Source: Pseudohalocynthiibacter aestuariivivens (GTDB taxonomy: Bacteria; Pseudomonadota; Alphaproteobacteria; Rhodobacterales; Rhodobacteraceae). Taken from it: DNA of 64,000 bases. Shown here in pieces: positions 33,924-42,765 of this stretch (its first letter is position 1; every line of letters begins with the position of its first letter). The DNA lies in assembly GCF_011040495.1 (NCBI RefSeq), contig NZ_CP049037.1, positions 3,410,001 through 3,474,000 on the forward strand. The letters are read 5' to 3'. A program made the translations under genes and the position numbers. Below the pieces are notes generated by a model. The model was not told where the DNA came from. It saw nothing but the letters and a program-made list of their open reading frames with translations, and made no database searches.

Positions 33924-34544
33924 TCATCCCCAGCCGTAATTAAAGCTCACCGAAATACGGTCATCTTCGCTCATGTTCATCGGTACTTCATGCCGCAGCC
34001 ACGACTCCCATAGCAGCACGTCGCCGACATCAGGCTTCACATAGACAAACTGGCGCAACTCCTCTGGGGCACCCTTTCCCCGTGTCGGGGCGGCCATCAT
34101 CCGGGAGGAGCGGGGGTCTTCCAGCTTCAGCGCCGAGGTGCCTTCGGGCATCGCGACATAGGTGGTGCCGGAAATTACCGAATGGGGGTGGATATGGGAC
34201 GCATGCGTGCCACCCTCGGGCAGGATGTTGATCCAGATATCCTGAAGCGTGAGCGGCTTATCCTCCAGATCAAAGGCCAGATGCGCCGCGAAGGCAGCGA
34301 CATGGGCATCAAGCGAGGCCACAACGTCGGCAAAGATTGGAAACCGCCACGGCAGATCGGTCAGCGACGCGTAGGACGTGTAGCCGGGATAGCCGTTCTT
34401 CTCGCACCAGCCTTGGCCTGCCTCGTCGTCCTCGGCGATGGACCAGCAGGAGGTGGCCAGTTCGGATATCTCCACACCATTGCCAAATTCAGACAACGGG
34501 GCGCGGTAAAGCGGGGTCACGAAGAGCGGTTTGATCTGTGCCAT
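33924..34544 (-). CDS. TIGR02466-type 2OG-Fe(II) oxygenase-like protein
   Basis: A 206-residue protein with a cupin-like dioxygenase fold. THASHIHPHSVISGTTYV (about residues 113-130) supplies the first iron-binding histidine region, RHEVPMN near the C-terminus the distal histidine, and RISVSFNY the 2-oxoglutarate-binding arginine segment. The family is common in marine bacteria and cyanophages; its substrate is not known. It is encoded against the ribosomal genes in the rplP-rpmC insertion, so it needs its own promoter in 34545-34729. Confidence 0.8.
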   Translation of the reverse strand: MAQIKPLFVTPLYRAPLSEFGNGVEISELATSCWSIAEDDEAGQGWCEKNGYPGYTSYASLTDLPWRFPIFADVVASLDAHVAAFAAHLAFDLEDKPLTLQDIWINILPEGGTHASHIHPHSVISGTTYVAMPEGTSALKLEDPRSSRMMAAPTRGKGAPEELRQFVYVKPDVGDVLLWESWLRHEVPMNMSEDDRISVSFNYGWG

Positions 34545-34729
34545 GCTGGCGTGATAGCGCAGGTCACGCCCAAGTGCGAGAGGCCAATGTGCAGTAATCT
34601 GCCAACAGGGGTTGCGTTATAGCGATTGGGGCGGTATTGGGCACGCTCATCATGGACTCCACTGGAATCAGGGTGACCCGACGCGCTACCGCATAGGGGC
34701 CTGCCAGTGATGTTGAAAGGATATCGGCG

Positions 34730-34936
34730 ATGGACGCCAACGAACTACGTGACAAGACTCCTGACCAGCTGCGTGAAGAGCTGGCCAATCTGAAAAAGGA
34801 GCAATTCAACCTGCGCTTTCAGGCGGCTACCGGCCAGCTGGAAAATTCAGCGCAGATGCGCGTGGCGCGCCGCAATGCGGCCCGCGTGCTGACCATCCTC
34901 AATGAAAAAGCTGCTGCCGCAGCTTCCGCGGAATAA
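34730..34936 (+). CDS. rpmC: Ribosomal protein L29
   Basis: A 68-residue two-helix protein at the tunnel exit. [20 protein letters not shown] is the family signature. First gene of the spc-side unit after the insertion. The 185 bases upstream, shared with the divergent oxygenase gene, should hold its promoter; I could not pick a convincing pair. Confidence 0.95.
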   Translation: MDANELRDKTPDQLREELANLKKEQFNLRFQAATGQLENSAQMRVARRNAARVLTILNEKAAAAASAE

Positions 34937-34948
34937 GGAGCCGATAAG

Positions 34949-35179
34949 ATGCCCAAACGTATTCTGACCGGCACCGTGACCAGCGACGCCAACGCCCAGA
35001 CAGTAACCGTCTCGGTCGAGCGCCGCTTCAAGCACCCCGTTCTGCAAAAAACCATTCGTAAGTCCAAGAAATACCGGGCGCACGATGAGAAAGACGCCTG
35101 CAAAGTAGGTGATCAGGTCCGCATTATCGAATGCGCGCCTAAATCCAAGACGAAACGCTGGGAGGTGCTGGAGGCGTAA
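34949..35179 (+). CDS. rpsQ: Ribosomal protein S17
   Basis: A 76-residue OB-fold protein. It begins [20 protein letters not shown], with [22 protein letters not shown] cut only by family-typical variation. Twelve bases follow rpmC; 78 bases precede rplN. Confidence 0.96.
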   Translation: MPKRILTGTVTSDANAQTVTVSVERRFKHPVLQKTIRKSKKYRAHDEKDACKVGDQVRIIECAPKSKTKRWEVLEA

Positions 35180-35257
35180 GCCACAGGCACTTTTCGGTTT
35201 AATCGAAACCCTGGGGAGAAGGCCAATCAGAGCCCCCCATAGGTCGGGAGAAACCAT

Positions 35258-35626
35258 ATGATCCAGATGCAGACCAATCTGGATGTTGCTGACAACAGCG
35301 GCGCTCGCCGTGTTCAGTGCATCAAGGTCCTGGGTGGTTCCAAGCGCAGATATGCGTCCGTCGGCGACATCATTGTCGTGTCGGTCAAGGAAGCCATCCC
35401 GCGTGGTCGCGTAAAGAAAGGTGACGTCCGCAAGGCCGTCGTCGTGCGCACCGCCAAAGAAATCCGTCGTGAAGACGGCACCGCGATCCGTTTTGACCGC
35501 AACGCCGCCGTGATCCTGAACAACGCAGGTGAGCCGGTCGGTACGCGTATCTTCGGCCCGGTTGTGCGCGAACTGCGCGCCAAGAACTTCATGAAAATCA
35601 TTTCGCTCGCCCCGGAGGTGCTGTGA
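35258..35626 (+). CDS. rplN: Ribosomal protein L14
   Basis: A 122-residue subunit-bridge protein. It begins [20 protein letters not shown] and contains [20 protein letters not shown] and ENAAVIL-type strand sequence ([20 protein letters not shown]). One base separates it from rplX. Confidence 0.97.
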   Translation: MIQMQTNLDVADNSGARRVQCIKVLGGSKRRYASVGDIIVVSVKEAIPRGRVKKGDVRKAVVVRTAKEIRREDGTAIRFDRNAAVILNNAGEPVGTRIFGPVVRELRAKNFMKIISLAPEVL

Positions 35627-35627
35627 T

Positions 35628-35939
35628 ATGGCTGCCAAACTGAAAAAAGGCGACAAGGTCGTCGTGCTGGCGGGCAAGGACAAGGGCAAAGAAGGCACGA
35701 TTGCCTCCGTTGACCCCAAAGCCGGCAAAGCCATCGTTGACGGTGTGAACATGGCCATCCGCCACACCCGTCAAAGCCAGACGGCCCAAGGTGGTCGCCT
35801 GCCCAAGGCGTTGCCCATCGAGCTGAGCAACTTGGCCTATCTCGACAAGAACGGCAAACCCACCCGCGTCGGCTTCAAGGTCGAAGACGGCAAGAAGGTG
35901 CGCGTCGCCAAGACCACGGGGGACGTGATTGATGCTTGA
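35628..35939 (+). CDS. rplX: Ribosomal protein L24
   Basis: A 103-residue assembly-initiator protein with a KOW motif ([18 protein letters not shown]) at the N-terminus. Its 3' end overlaps the start of rplE by eight bases. Confidence 0.96.
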   Translation: MAAKLKKGDKVVVLAGKDKGKEGTIASVDPKAGKAIVDGVNMAIRHTRQSQTAQGGRLPKALPIELSNLAYLDKNGKPTRVGFKVEDGKKVRVAKTTGDVIDA

Positions 35940-36495
35940 TACTGCTACTTATACCCCGCGTCTCCGGACGATGTTCCGCGAGACAATCAAACCGGCGCTG
36001 AAAGAAGAGTTCGGCTACAAAAACGACATGCAGATCCCGCGTCTGGACAAGATTGTCCTGAACATTGGCTGCGGTGCCGAGGCCGTTCGTGACAGCAAGA
36101 AAGCCAAGTCGGCGCAGGAAGACCTGAGTACGATCGCTGGCCAGCACGCTGTTGTCACCAAGGCCAAGAACTCGATCGCCGGGTTCCGTGTCCGTGAGGA
36201 TATGCCGATGGGTGCCAAAGTGACCCTGCGCGGCGACCGCATGTACGATTTCCTTGACCGCCTGATCACCGTGGCAATGCCGCGGATCCGCGACTTCCGT
36301 GGTGTTTCTGGCAAATCCTTTGATGGCCGCGGCAACTATGCCTTTGGCATCAAGGAACACATCATCTTCCCCGAGATCAATTTTGACAAGGTGGATGAGA
36401 TGTGGGGCATGGACATCATCATCGCCACCACGGCGCAAACCGACGCTGAAGCAAAGGCGCTGTTGAAGCATTTCAACATGCCTTTCAACAGCTGA
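35932..36495 (+). CDS. rplE: Ribosomal protein L5
   Basis: A 187-residue 5S rRNA-binding protein. It has [20 protein letters not shown] near residue 30 and [20 protein letters not shown] near residue 125. The ATG at 35932 ([11 protein letters not shown]) is preferred over a TTG three bases earlier. Confidence 0.96.
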   Translation: MLDTATYTPRLRTMFRETIKPALKEEFGYKNDMQIPRLDKIVLNIGCGAEAVRDSKKAKSAQEDLSTIAGQHAVVTKAKNSIAGFRVREDMPMGAKVTLRGDRMYDFLDRLITVAMPRIRDFRGVSGKSFDGRGNYAFGIKEHIIFPEINFDKVDEMWGMDIIIATTAQTDAEAKALLKHFNMPFNS

Positions 36496-36510
36496 GCGGG
36501 AGAGAGACTA

Positions 36511-36816
36511 ATGGCTAAAAAAGCAATGATCGAGCGTGAGAAGAAGCGCCAGAAGCTGGTCGATAAATTCGCCGCGAAGCGCGCCGCGCTCAAGGCAATC
36601 ATCAGCGACGAAAGCAAGCCGATGGAAGAGCGTTTCCGCGCAACCCTGAAGCTGGCTGAACTGCCGCGCAACAGCTCTGCCACACGGCTGCATAACCGCT
36701 GCCAGCTGACAGGTCGTCCGCACGCATACTATCGCAAACTCAAAGTATCGCGGATCGCGCTGCGGGAACTGGGCCAGAACGGCCAGGCCCCAGGCCTCGT
36801 GAAATCCAGCTGGTAA
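36511..36816 (+). CDS. rpsN: Ribosomal protein S14 (zinc-free type)
   Basis: A 101-residue long form lacking the CXXC pairs of the short zinc-binding type. [20 protein letters not shown] and the terminal GLVKSSW are diagnostic. Confidence 0.97.
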   Translation: MAKKAMIEREKKRQKLVDKFAAKRAALKAIISDESKPMEERFRATLKLAELPRNSSATRLHNRCQLTGRPHAYYRKLKVSRIALRELGQNGQAPGLVKSSW

Positions 36817-36828
36817 GGGAGATTTGAT

Positions 36829-37221
36829 ATGAATGATCCTATCGGCGATATGCTGACCCGCATCCGCAACAGCCAGATGCGCGGTAAGTCCACGGTAATG
36901 ACCCCGGCCTCGAAGATGCGTACGCGCGTTCTCGATGTTCTGGCCGACGAAGGGTATATCCGCGGCTATGAGGCCATGACTGGTGACGACGGCCATCCGG
37001 CAATCGAAATCAGCCTGAAATACTTTGACGGCGCCCCCGTCATTCGCGAAATGAAGCGGGTGTCAAAGCCCGGTCGTCGCGTCTATCTGGGCGTCCATGA
37101 CATTCCTTCGGTCCGTCAGGGCCTGGGCGTGTCGATTGTCTCCACCTCCAAGGGTGTGATGTCGGACGCAAGCGCGCGTAGCCACAATGTCGGTGGCGAA
37201 GTGCTCTGCACCGTATTCTAA
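36829..37221 (+). CDS. rpsH: Ribosomal protein S8
   Basis: A 130-residue central-domain assembly protein and, in enterobacteria, the spc-operon repressor. It begins [20 protein letters not shown]; the C-terminal [20 protein letters not shown] is conserved. Twelve bases follow rpsN. Confidence 0.97.
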   Translation: MNDPIGDMLTRIRNSQMRGKSTVMTPASKMRTRVLDVLADEGYIRGYEAMTGDDGHPAIEISLKYFDGAPVIREMKRVSKPGRRVYLGVHDIPSVRQGLGVSIVSTSKGVMSDASARSHNVGGEVLCTVF

Positions 37222-37234
37222 AGGAGAGATCGAA

Positions 37235-37768
37235 ATGTCTCGAATTGGTAAACAGCCCGTAGCCCTGCCTGATGGTGTCACCGCGACGCTCAGCGGTCAG
37301 ACGCTTGAGGTCAAGGGCCCCAAGGCCACCAAATCCTTTACCGCCACGGATGACGTGACGCTGACCATCGAAGATGGCCAGATCACCGTGACCCCACGCG
37401 GCAAGTCCAAGCGTGCCCGCCAGCAATGGGGGATGACCCGTACGGTCGTCGCCAATCTGGTGCACGGCAGCAAGGACACGTTCAAGAAAGAGCTGGAAAT
37501 CCGTGGCGTTGGTTACCGGGCACAGATGCAGGGCAATGTCCTGAAGCTGAACCTCGGCCTGTCGCATGACGTGGATTTCGTGGTTCCGGAAGGTGTGACT
37601 GTCACTGCGCCCAAACAGACCGAACTGGTCGTTGAAGGCACGGACAAGCAGCTCGTCGGTCAGGTCGCGGCCAATATCCGCGACTGGCGTCCGCCAGAGC
37701 CCTACAAGGGCAAAGGCATTCGCTACAAAGACGAGTATATCTTCCAGAAGGAAGGCAAGAAGAAGTAA
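37235..37768 (+). CDS. rplF: Ribosomal protein L6
   Basis: A 177-residue protein near the sarcin-ricin loop. It begins [17 protein letters not shown] and has [20 protein letters not shown] and [18 protein letters not shown]. The ATG at 37235 follows AAAGGAGAG. An in-frame extension into rpsH is rejected. Confidence 0.97.
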   Translation: MSRIGKQPVALPDGVTATLSGQTLEVKGPKATKSFTATDDVTLTIEDGQITVTPRGKSKRARQQWGMTRTVVANLVHGSKDTFKKELEIRGVGYRAQMQGNVLKLNLGLSHDVDFVVPEGVTVTAPKQTELVVEGTDKQLVGQVAANIRDWRPPEPYKGKGIRYKDEYIFQKEGKKK

Positions 37769-37780
37769 GGACGCGAGAAG

Positions 37781-38140
37781 ATGGCAAACAGCAAAAGAAA
37801 ACTGTTCCAAAAACGCCGCCTGCGCGTTCGGAACAAACTTCGCAAGGTCAATGCAGGGCGCGTGCGCCTCAGCGTTCACCGCAGCAACAAGAATATCAGC
37901 GTTCAGCTGATCGACGATGTACAGGGCGTAACTCTGGCATCGGCCTCCACGCTCGAGAAAGATTTCGGCGTGGTCGGCAAGAACAACATCGAAGCGGCCA
38001 CCAAAATCGGGACCGCCATCGCAGAGCGCGCCAAGAAAGCGGGCATCAGCGAGGCGTATTTCGACCGCGGCGGTTTCCTCTTTCACGGGCGGGTCAAGGC
38101 TGTGGCCGAAGCTGCGCGTGAAGGTGGTCTGAAGATCTAA
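37781..38140 (+). CDS. rplR: Ribosomal protein L18
   Basis: A 119-residue 5S rRNA-binding protein. It begins [20 protein letters not shown] and ends with [20 protein letters not shown]. It is followed by a hairpin and 108 bases before rpsE. Confidence 0.96.
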   Translation: MANSKRKLFQKRRLRVRNKLRKVNAGRVRLSVHRSNKNISVQLIDDVQGVTLASASTLEKDFGVVGKNNIEAATKIGTAIAERAKKAGISEAYFDRGGFLFHGRVKAVAEAAREGGLKI

Positions 38141-38149
38141 GACAGCGTA

Positions 38150-38170
38150 GGCGGCCCGACCCGGGCCGCC
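38150..38170 (+). promoter_or_regulatory. GC-rich hairpin between rplR and rpsE
   Basis: Perfect 9-bp stem GGCGGCCCG/CGGGCCGCC with a 3-base loop and no T tract. Possibly an mRNA stability or pausing element. Confidence 0.5.
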
Positions 38171-38248
38171 TCGATGATCCGGGGGCGCATACGTGCTCAC
38201 TGGGATCGAGTGTGACAGGGCAAATGCCCGCATGAGATAGGAAGCCAG

Positions 38249-38836
38249 ATGGCAAGAGATGACAACCGTGGGGGCGGCCGCCGCAATCAACGCGACGAGA
38301 CCCCTGAATTCGCCGATCGCCTGGTCGCGATCAACCGCGTCAGCAAAACTGTCAAGGGTGGTAAGCGTTTCGGCTTTGCAGCACTTGTCGTTGTCGGCGA
38401 CCAGAAAGGCCGCGTCGGCTTTGGCAAAGGTAAGGCCAAGGAGGTCCCCGAGGCCATCCGTAAAGCCACCGAGCAAGCCAAGCGCCAGATGATCCGTGTG
38501 CCGCTGCGCGAAGGCCGCACGCTGCACCATGACATGGAAGGTCGCCACGGCGCCGGCAAGGTCATCATGCGGACAGCCCCACAAGGTACCGGGATCATCG
38601 CCGGTGGTCCAATGCGTGCCGTGTTTGAAATGCTGGGTATTCAGGACGTTGTTGCCAAATCGAACGGCAGCCAAAACCCCTACAACATGATCCGTGCGAC
38701 CATTGATGGTCTGCGCAAGGAATCGAGCCCCCGTATGGTCGCGCAACGTCGCGGCAAGAAAGTGGCCGACATCCTGGCTAAAGAAGACGCACCCAAAGTC
38801 AGCGGCGAGCAAGCCCCTGCGGTTCAGGAGGGTTAA
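38249..38836 (+). CDS. rpsE: Ribosomal protein S5
   Basis: A 195-residue decoding-fidelity protein with the S5 double-stranded RNA-binding core ([20 protein letters not shown]) and the C-terminal domain with [16 protein letters not shown]. It has a short charged C-terminal tail. Three bases precede rpmD. Confidence 0.97.
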   Translation: MARDDNRGGGRRNQRDETPEFADRLVAINRVSKTVKGGKRFGFAALVVVGDQKGRVGFGKGKAKEVPEAIRKATEQAKRQMIRVPLREGRTLHHDMEGRHGAGKVIMRTAPQGTGIIAGGPMRAVFEMLGIQDVVAKSNGSQNPYNMIRATIDGLRKESSPRMVAQRRGKKVADILAKEDAPKVSGEQAPAVQEG

Positions 38837-38839
38837 GAC

Positions 38840-39028
38840 ATGGCCAAGACAATCGTAGTCAAACAGGTGGGTTCGCCCATCCGTCGCCCCGCCAGCCAGC
38901 GTGCCACGCTGATCGGTCTGGGCCTCAACAAAATGCACCGCACGCGCGAACTGGAGGACACTCCTTCGATTCGCGGCATGGTGAACAAGGTCTCGCACAT
39001 GGTCGAGATCATCGAAGAAAAAGGCTGA
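38840..39028 (+). CDS. rpmD: Ribosomal protein L30
   Basis: A 62-residue protein. [20 protein letters not shown] and the segment around [16 protein letters not shown] are typical. Last gene of this block; rplO normally follows directly but is 3.1 kb away here. Confidence 0.96.
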   Translation: MAKTIVVKQVGSPIRRPASQRATLIGLGLNKMHRTRELEDTPSIRGMVNKVSHMVEIIEEKG

Positions 39029-39032
39029 TGGT

Positions 39033-39058
39033 GTGCCGGGCTGAAGCCCGGCCTACCC
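39033..39058. repeat. Dispersed palindromic repeat, single copy
   Basis: GTGCCGGGCTGAAGCCCGGC followed by CTACCC, between rpmD and its terminator. Confidence 0.7.
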
Positions 39059-39068
39059 AGATTTGATG

Positions 39069-39098
39069 CGCCCCGGTCAGCAATGGCCGGGGCGTTTT
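39069..39098 (+). terminator. Rho-independent terminator after rpmD
   Basis: A 10-bp stem beginning CGCCCCGG and ending CCGGGGCG (one G-U pair), then four Ts. Confidence 0.85.
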
Positions 39099-39103
39099 GC
39101 TGT

Positions 39104-39295
39104 TCAATGGCAGTGCAGTGGTTTTGAACCGGCATGGCAACATTGCCCCGGAGGAGAGCTTTTGCGGCAACCGCCGCTATGCGCTATCTCCGCCAAAACC
39201 ACTTCTGCCTGTATGGCCTTACTGTCTGCTTCAGCGAACACTGATCCTGTCATCGAAAGAGCGAGCACGCTTGCAGAAACAACAAGTTTAATCAT
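39104..39295 (-). CDS. Small secreted cysteine-containing protein (63 aa), unknown
   Basis: A 63-residue product with a clear Sec signal peptide (MIKLVVSASVLALSMTGSVFA, cleavage predicted after A21). The mature ~42-residue peptide has four cysteines (43, 52, 53, 62) and three histidines near its end. GGGGGTAA lies about 6 bases before the ATG on the minus strand. No family is recognised. The CC pair and clustered His/Cys could bind metal or form disulfides, which is speculation. It converges on the rpmD terminator. Confidence 0.55.
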   Translation of the reverse strand: MIKLVVSASVLALSMTGSVFAEADSKAIQAEVVLAEIAHSGGCRKSSPPGQCCHAGSKPLHCH

Positions 39296-39394
39296 CGCGA
39301 ATTACCCCCTTGATCGAATGGCCTTCAAAAAAGGTCCATTAACTAAGGTTAACGATTGAGTTGACGTAGGGGAAGATCCTCGTTGCCCTGATCT

Positions 39395-40132
39395 TCATGT
39401 GCTTTGTTTAGAGGGAATGGGCCCAATCGCCTGGCCAATCAACGCACACCCCAGCGTTTCTCGCAACGCTTCCGCCAGTTCATCCACCGTTTCGGTCGAA
39501 ACAAACATCCCACCCGTCTGGTCGGCCAGACATTTCGCGACGGTCTTGCCTTCGGTATAACTCTTTGCCTCGGGGCTGTCCCAGCTGAAGAAATCCACCA
39601 CCACCCGGAAGCCGATCACATGCACGGTCAGATCGCGTGCCTCTGACGCAAGCGCGCGGCTGAGCGCGCAGGGACGCCCGCCGCAGGTCTCGTTTCCGTC
39701 TGTCACCAGCACCACGATGCCGGGGCGGGTGCGATAGTGCAGCACCTTGGCGGCGGCGCGGACCGCGTTGGTTAACGGGGTCAGGCCGAGTGGTTCCAGT
39801 TGATCGAGCGTATCAACAATCGGGGTTGCGGCATCTGCCACAGGTTCAAAGTGCAGATTGATCCGGTCGCAGGCCGGACCCGGACCCGGCCCATAGATAA
39901 GCAGACCCACGCGTCGAAAAGGGGCAATTTGCGGCATGGCGCGACGCACAGCGCGGCGAGCGTCATCAATACGGGTGGGCACTGTCAGGTCGAAATCCAA
40001 TTCGGCCATCGACGCGGACCCGTCAAAAACCAACATCGCGTCGGTTGCGCAACTCGCGGCACCGTGCGCCCGAGGAGGAGCGGTGGCGAACGAAGCGAAG
40101 GCGGCGGTGACGAGTATCAGAGACGTTCTCAT
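39395..40132 (-). CDS. Secreted von Willebrand factor A-domain protein
   Basis: A 245-residue exported protein: signal peptide (about residues 1-25), then one VWA domain. The MIDAS metal site is recognisable from FDGSASM (DxSxS), a threonine in LGLTPLTNAV, and VTDGNETCGG (aspartate). Several cysteines suggest disulfides in the periplasm. VWA proteins bind ligands through Mg or Ca at this site; the partner is unknown. It is divergent from the ectoine synthase gene by 51 bases. Confidence 0.8.
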   Translation of the reverse strand: MRTSLILVTAAFASFATAPPRAHGAASCATDAMLVFDGSASMAELDFDLTVPTRIDDARRAVRRAMPQIAPFRRVGLLIYGPGPGPACDRINLHFEPVADAATPIVDTLDQLEPLGLTPLTNAVRAAAKVLHYRTRPGIVVLVTDGNETCGGRPCALSRALASEARDLTVHVIGFRVVVDFFSWDSPEAKSYTEGKTVAKCLADQTGGMFVSTETVDELAEALRETLGCALIGQAIGPIPSKQST

Positions 40133-40183
40133 CGCACCAGATTGCCACTAGACTGGTTGTGAAATCAACGAAAGGCCGCGCAG

Positions 40184-40567
40184 ATGCTGGTAAAAACCTT
40201 GGATGATGTCCTGAATACCCCCGATCATGTCACTGGCGATGCGTTCGAAAGCCGTCGCATTCTGCTGGCGCGCGATCGCTTGGGCTATTCATTTCACGAT
40301 ACGCGGGTGTTGGCAGGCAGCACACAGCGACTGGAATACAAGAACCACATTGAGGCGAATTACTGTATCGAGGGGCAGGGCGAAGTCGAAGAGGTGGTCA
40401 CCGGGCGCACATGGCCGCTGCGCCCCGGTACGATGTACGTGCTGGACCGCCATGATGCACATATCATCCGCGCGGAGACGGATCTGCGCCTGTTATGTGT
40501 GTTCACCCCTGCGCTGACGGGCGAGGAGACACATGATGCGGATGGTAGCTATTCGGCGTCCACGTGA
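40184..40567 (+). CDS. ectC: Ectoine synthase, orphan
   Basis: A 127-residue cupin enzyme that closes N-gamma-acetyl-diaminobutyrate to ectoine. Family hallmarks are SFHDTRVLAGSTQ, YKNHIEANYCIEGQGEVEE, RPGTMYVLDRHDAH and LRLLCVFTPALTGEE. Length is normal. No ectA, ectB or ask_ect neighbour is visible within the window, so either these lie elsewhere or the enzyme uses imported or alternative precursors, as proposed for orphan EctC in other bacteria. Confidence 0.85.
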   Translation: MLVKTLDDVLNTPDHVTGDAFESRRILLARDRLGYSFHDTRVLAGSTQRLEYKNHIEANYCIEGQGEVEEVVTGRTWPLRPGTMYVLDRHDAHIIRAETDLRLLCVFTPALTGEETHDADGSYSAST

Positions 40568-40579
40568 ACCGCGCACGAT

Positions 40580-41782
40580 CTACAGCTTTGCGCAAAACAA
40601 GTCTTTTGCGTTCTTGATGTGCCGGTTCACCATGCGTTTTTGCAGGATGTTGTTTGGAATAGCGCGCACCGGCGTTGCCGTATGACTGGCGGCGAGGGCG
40701 TCAGGAAAGAGGGTCGCGAATTCGGCCCATGCAGCGGGATGAAGGGTGTTGCGCGCCTCGGGGCATATCAAAAAGCTCTCGGTCGGCGTGGCTTCTGCGA
40801 AAATGACCTCGTGATTTTCAAAAATAAGGTGGAAATACTCGACACTGTCAAACGAGGTATCGACGTAAATCCCCGGCAGTCTGGTGAGCCGGATCGACGC
40901 GATCAGCACTGACGACGAGCCGAACATGCGCTTAACAATGGTGGATTGTGCGACCATGCGATGCTGGCGCGACACAACCAGATCTCTTGCCGGTAATCCT
41001 GATCCCAGTGCTTTTGCCGTGATCCTTACCGGATATAGCTTTGGATTTTTCTCTAGCTCTTTTTTCCCAACGGTGCGACTTATCACCATTTTCAGTTCCT
41101 GAAAGCCGTTGTCTTGCGTCAGCACATACGCGCCGGATTTGAGCGTCTCAATGGGCAAGGCGCCCTGATCTGTTGTGATCATTGTTCCACGGGTGAAACA
41201 TGTAACACCCGATGGTTTTAGATCGCCCGCATCTTTTACCGTGTCGATGTCCGTTTTCCATTCCAGATCACCGAGGAGTCCACCGGCGTCGAGGTCAGAG
41301 AAATCAATCGTCATCGTTGTAAAGAGGTCACCAGCCGGCGGGCTTCCGGCCAGGTTGACGATTCCAGAATACGTTACCGAAATGTCGCCGGGAAGGTCGG
41401 CGTATGCCGGGGTTACTTCGAACGGAAAGCCAATCTTTGAGGTCGGAGTGGAGCCGCCGCTCGGGTCATCGTCCTCGGTGACTGTGGTGTCGAAAACGGA
41501 ATCGGCAGGCTGAATGTCAAAGCGTAGCGAGGTCAACAGCTTGGTCGTTTTTAACAAGTGCGAACTGTTACCATAGGACATGTTGATGTCCGTGCCGATC
41601 ACACCGCCATTCGTGTACGGATCAAAGGCTTGCCAGATTAGCGTTTCGGTGGTTCCGTCGGCATATGTGGCGGTGATCTTAGACCCCTCTAGGTCGACCC
41701 CGCGTGTGGTCGTGTCGGCACGAATACCGTTGACGGTTTCGTGTGGGTTGGTCTCAAGCCTGACAATATCAATATCGGGCAA
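40580..41782 (-). CDS. Hint-domain (Hedgehog/intein-type) protein
   Basis: A 400-residue protein. The N-terminal ~190 residues are acidic and Thr/Asp-rich, without a signal peptide I can assign, and resemble a secreted repeat-type domain. The Hint domain begins at CFTRGTMITTDQGALPIETL with C195 as the expected nucleophile, followed by GAYVLTQDNG and LVVSRQHRMV. In Roseobacter-group bacteria such proteins are usually exported by type I systems; no transporter is encoded nearby. The domain probably self-cleaves at C195, by analogy. Confidence 0.75.
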   Translation of the reverse strand: MPDIDIVRLETNPHETVNGIRADTTTRGVDLEGSKITATYADGTTETLIWQAFDPYTNGGVIGTDINMSYGNSSHLLKTTKLLTSLRFDIQPADSVFDTTVTEDDDPSGGSTPTSKIGFPFEVTPAYADLPGDISVTYSGIVNLAGSPPAGDLFTTMTIDFSDLDAGGLLGDLEWKTDIDTVKDAGDLKPSGVTCFTRGTMITTDQGALPIETLKSGAYVLTQDNGFQELKMVISRTVGKKELEKNPKLYPVRITAKALGSGLPARDLVVSRQHRMVAQSTIVKRMFGSSSVLIASIRLTRLPGIYVDTSFDSVEYFHLIFENHEVIFAEATPTESFLICPEARNTLHPAAWAEFATLFPDALAASHTATPVRAIPNNILQKRMVNRHIKNAKDLFCAKL

Positions 41783-42177
41783 AGCTCAAACCTCTCATTG
41801 CGATATGCGGCCTCAGGTACTTGTTGCCCCGGTGCCGGATCTTAGTGTTGCTGTCGTAAGCGCCCTTTGATGCGGCTCGCGGCATAAGGGCGACCAGTTG
41901 TACCGCGTTTTACGGATCGATTGGTTTTGGGCATGACGAAGGCATGGCATTTATAAGACAATGCGGGCAGATGTGATTTCCAAGGCAGTTTGCATCCGGA
42001 CTGCTGAATGGGCGTTGCCGGGCTTTTCGATGAGGTTGGCTAAATCCTCCTCTTGATCGCCCCTCGTATCCCGTCTATACGCGCCCGGTGGCGCATATGT
42101 GCCATGATAACCAACACGCAAAGCCGCGTTCGGCCGCTCCCGTCGCTGGGGGCCGCATCCGGCAAAGGAGAAGCGAC
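41783..42177 (+). other. Intergenic stretch upstream of rplO
   Basis: 395 bases between the divergent Hint-protein gene and rplO. It contains a good promoter candidate at 42053-42081; I see no further gene. Confidence 0.5.
42053..42081 (+). promoter_or_regulatory. Promoter of the rplO-secY-adk unit
   Basis: TTGATC (42053-42058), a 17-base spacer, then TATACG (42076-42081). The -10 and the following GCGCC match the str promoter at 22634. Confidence 0.65.
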
Positions 42178-42651
42178 ATGAAACTGCATGAACTTCGCGA
42201 CAACGACGGCGCAACCCAAAAACGCAAACGCATTGGCCGTGGTCCGGGCTCTGGCATGGGCAAAACCGGTGGCCGGGGTATCAAAGGTCAGAAATCCCGC
42301 TCGGGTGTTGCGATCGCCGGGTACGAGGGTGGCCAGATGCCGCTCTATCAACGTCTGCCAAAGCGTGGCTTTACCAAGCCAAACCGCAAGAAATACGCAG
42401 TCGTCAACCTGGGCCTGATCCAGAAATTCATCGACGACAAGAAACTGGACGCCAAAGCCGCCATCACCGAAGATGCGCTGCTGGCCGCTGGTCTGGTCCG
42501 CCGCAAGCTGGACGGTGTTCGCATCCTCGCCAAAGGCGACATCAGTGCCAAAGTCACGCTGGAAGTGACCGGTGCATCGAAGTCCGCAATCGACGCGGTC
42601 GAGAAGGCCGGTGGCAAACTGACGGTCACAGCTGCGACAGCGGCTGAATAA
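42178..42651 (+). CDS. rplO: Ribosomal protein L15
   Basis: A 157-residue protein. It begins [20 protein letters not shown] and contains [20 protein letters not shown]. The ATG at 42178 follows AAAGGAGAAGCG. First gene of its unit, displaced from rpmD by the accessory block. Confidence 0.97.
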   Translation: MKLHELRDNDGATQKRKRIGRGPGSGMGKTGGRGIKGQKSRSGVAIAGYEGGQMPLYQRLPKRGFTKPNRKKYAVVNLGLIQKFIDDKKLDAKAAITEDALLAAGLVRRKLDGVRILAKGDISAKVTLEVTGASKSAIDAVEKAGGKLTVTAATAAE

Positions 42652-42702
42652 GTGGTTGTGAGCGGCCCGCGCGCCGCTTACATAACCTCTAGTTTTTCAA
42701 AC

Positions 42703-42741
42703 ACGCCGCCGGCTCGCTGAGAAACAGCGGCCCGGCGGCGT
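42703..42741 (+). promoter_or_regulatory. Long hairpin between rplO and secY
   Basis: Outer stem ACGCCGCCGG (42703-42712) / CCGGCGGCGT (42732-42741) and inner stem CGCTG/CAGCG (42715-42729) with loop AGAAA. No real T tract follows, so partial attenuation or mRNA processing is more likely than termination. Confidence 0.5.
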
Positions 42742-42765
42742 TGTCATTATCGAGAAGAGAGCCGA

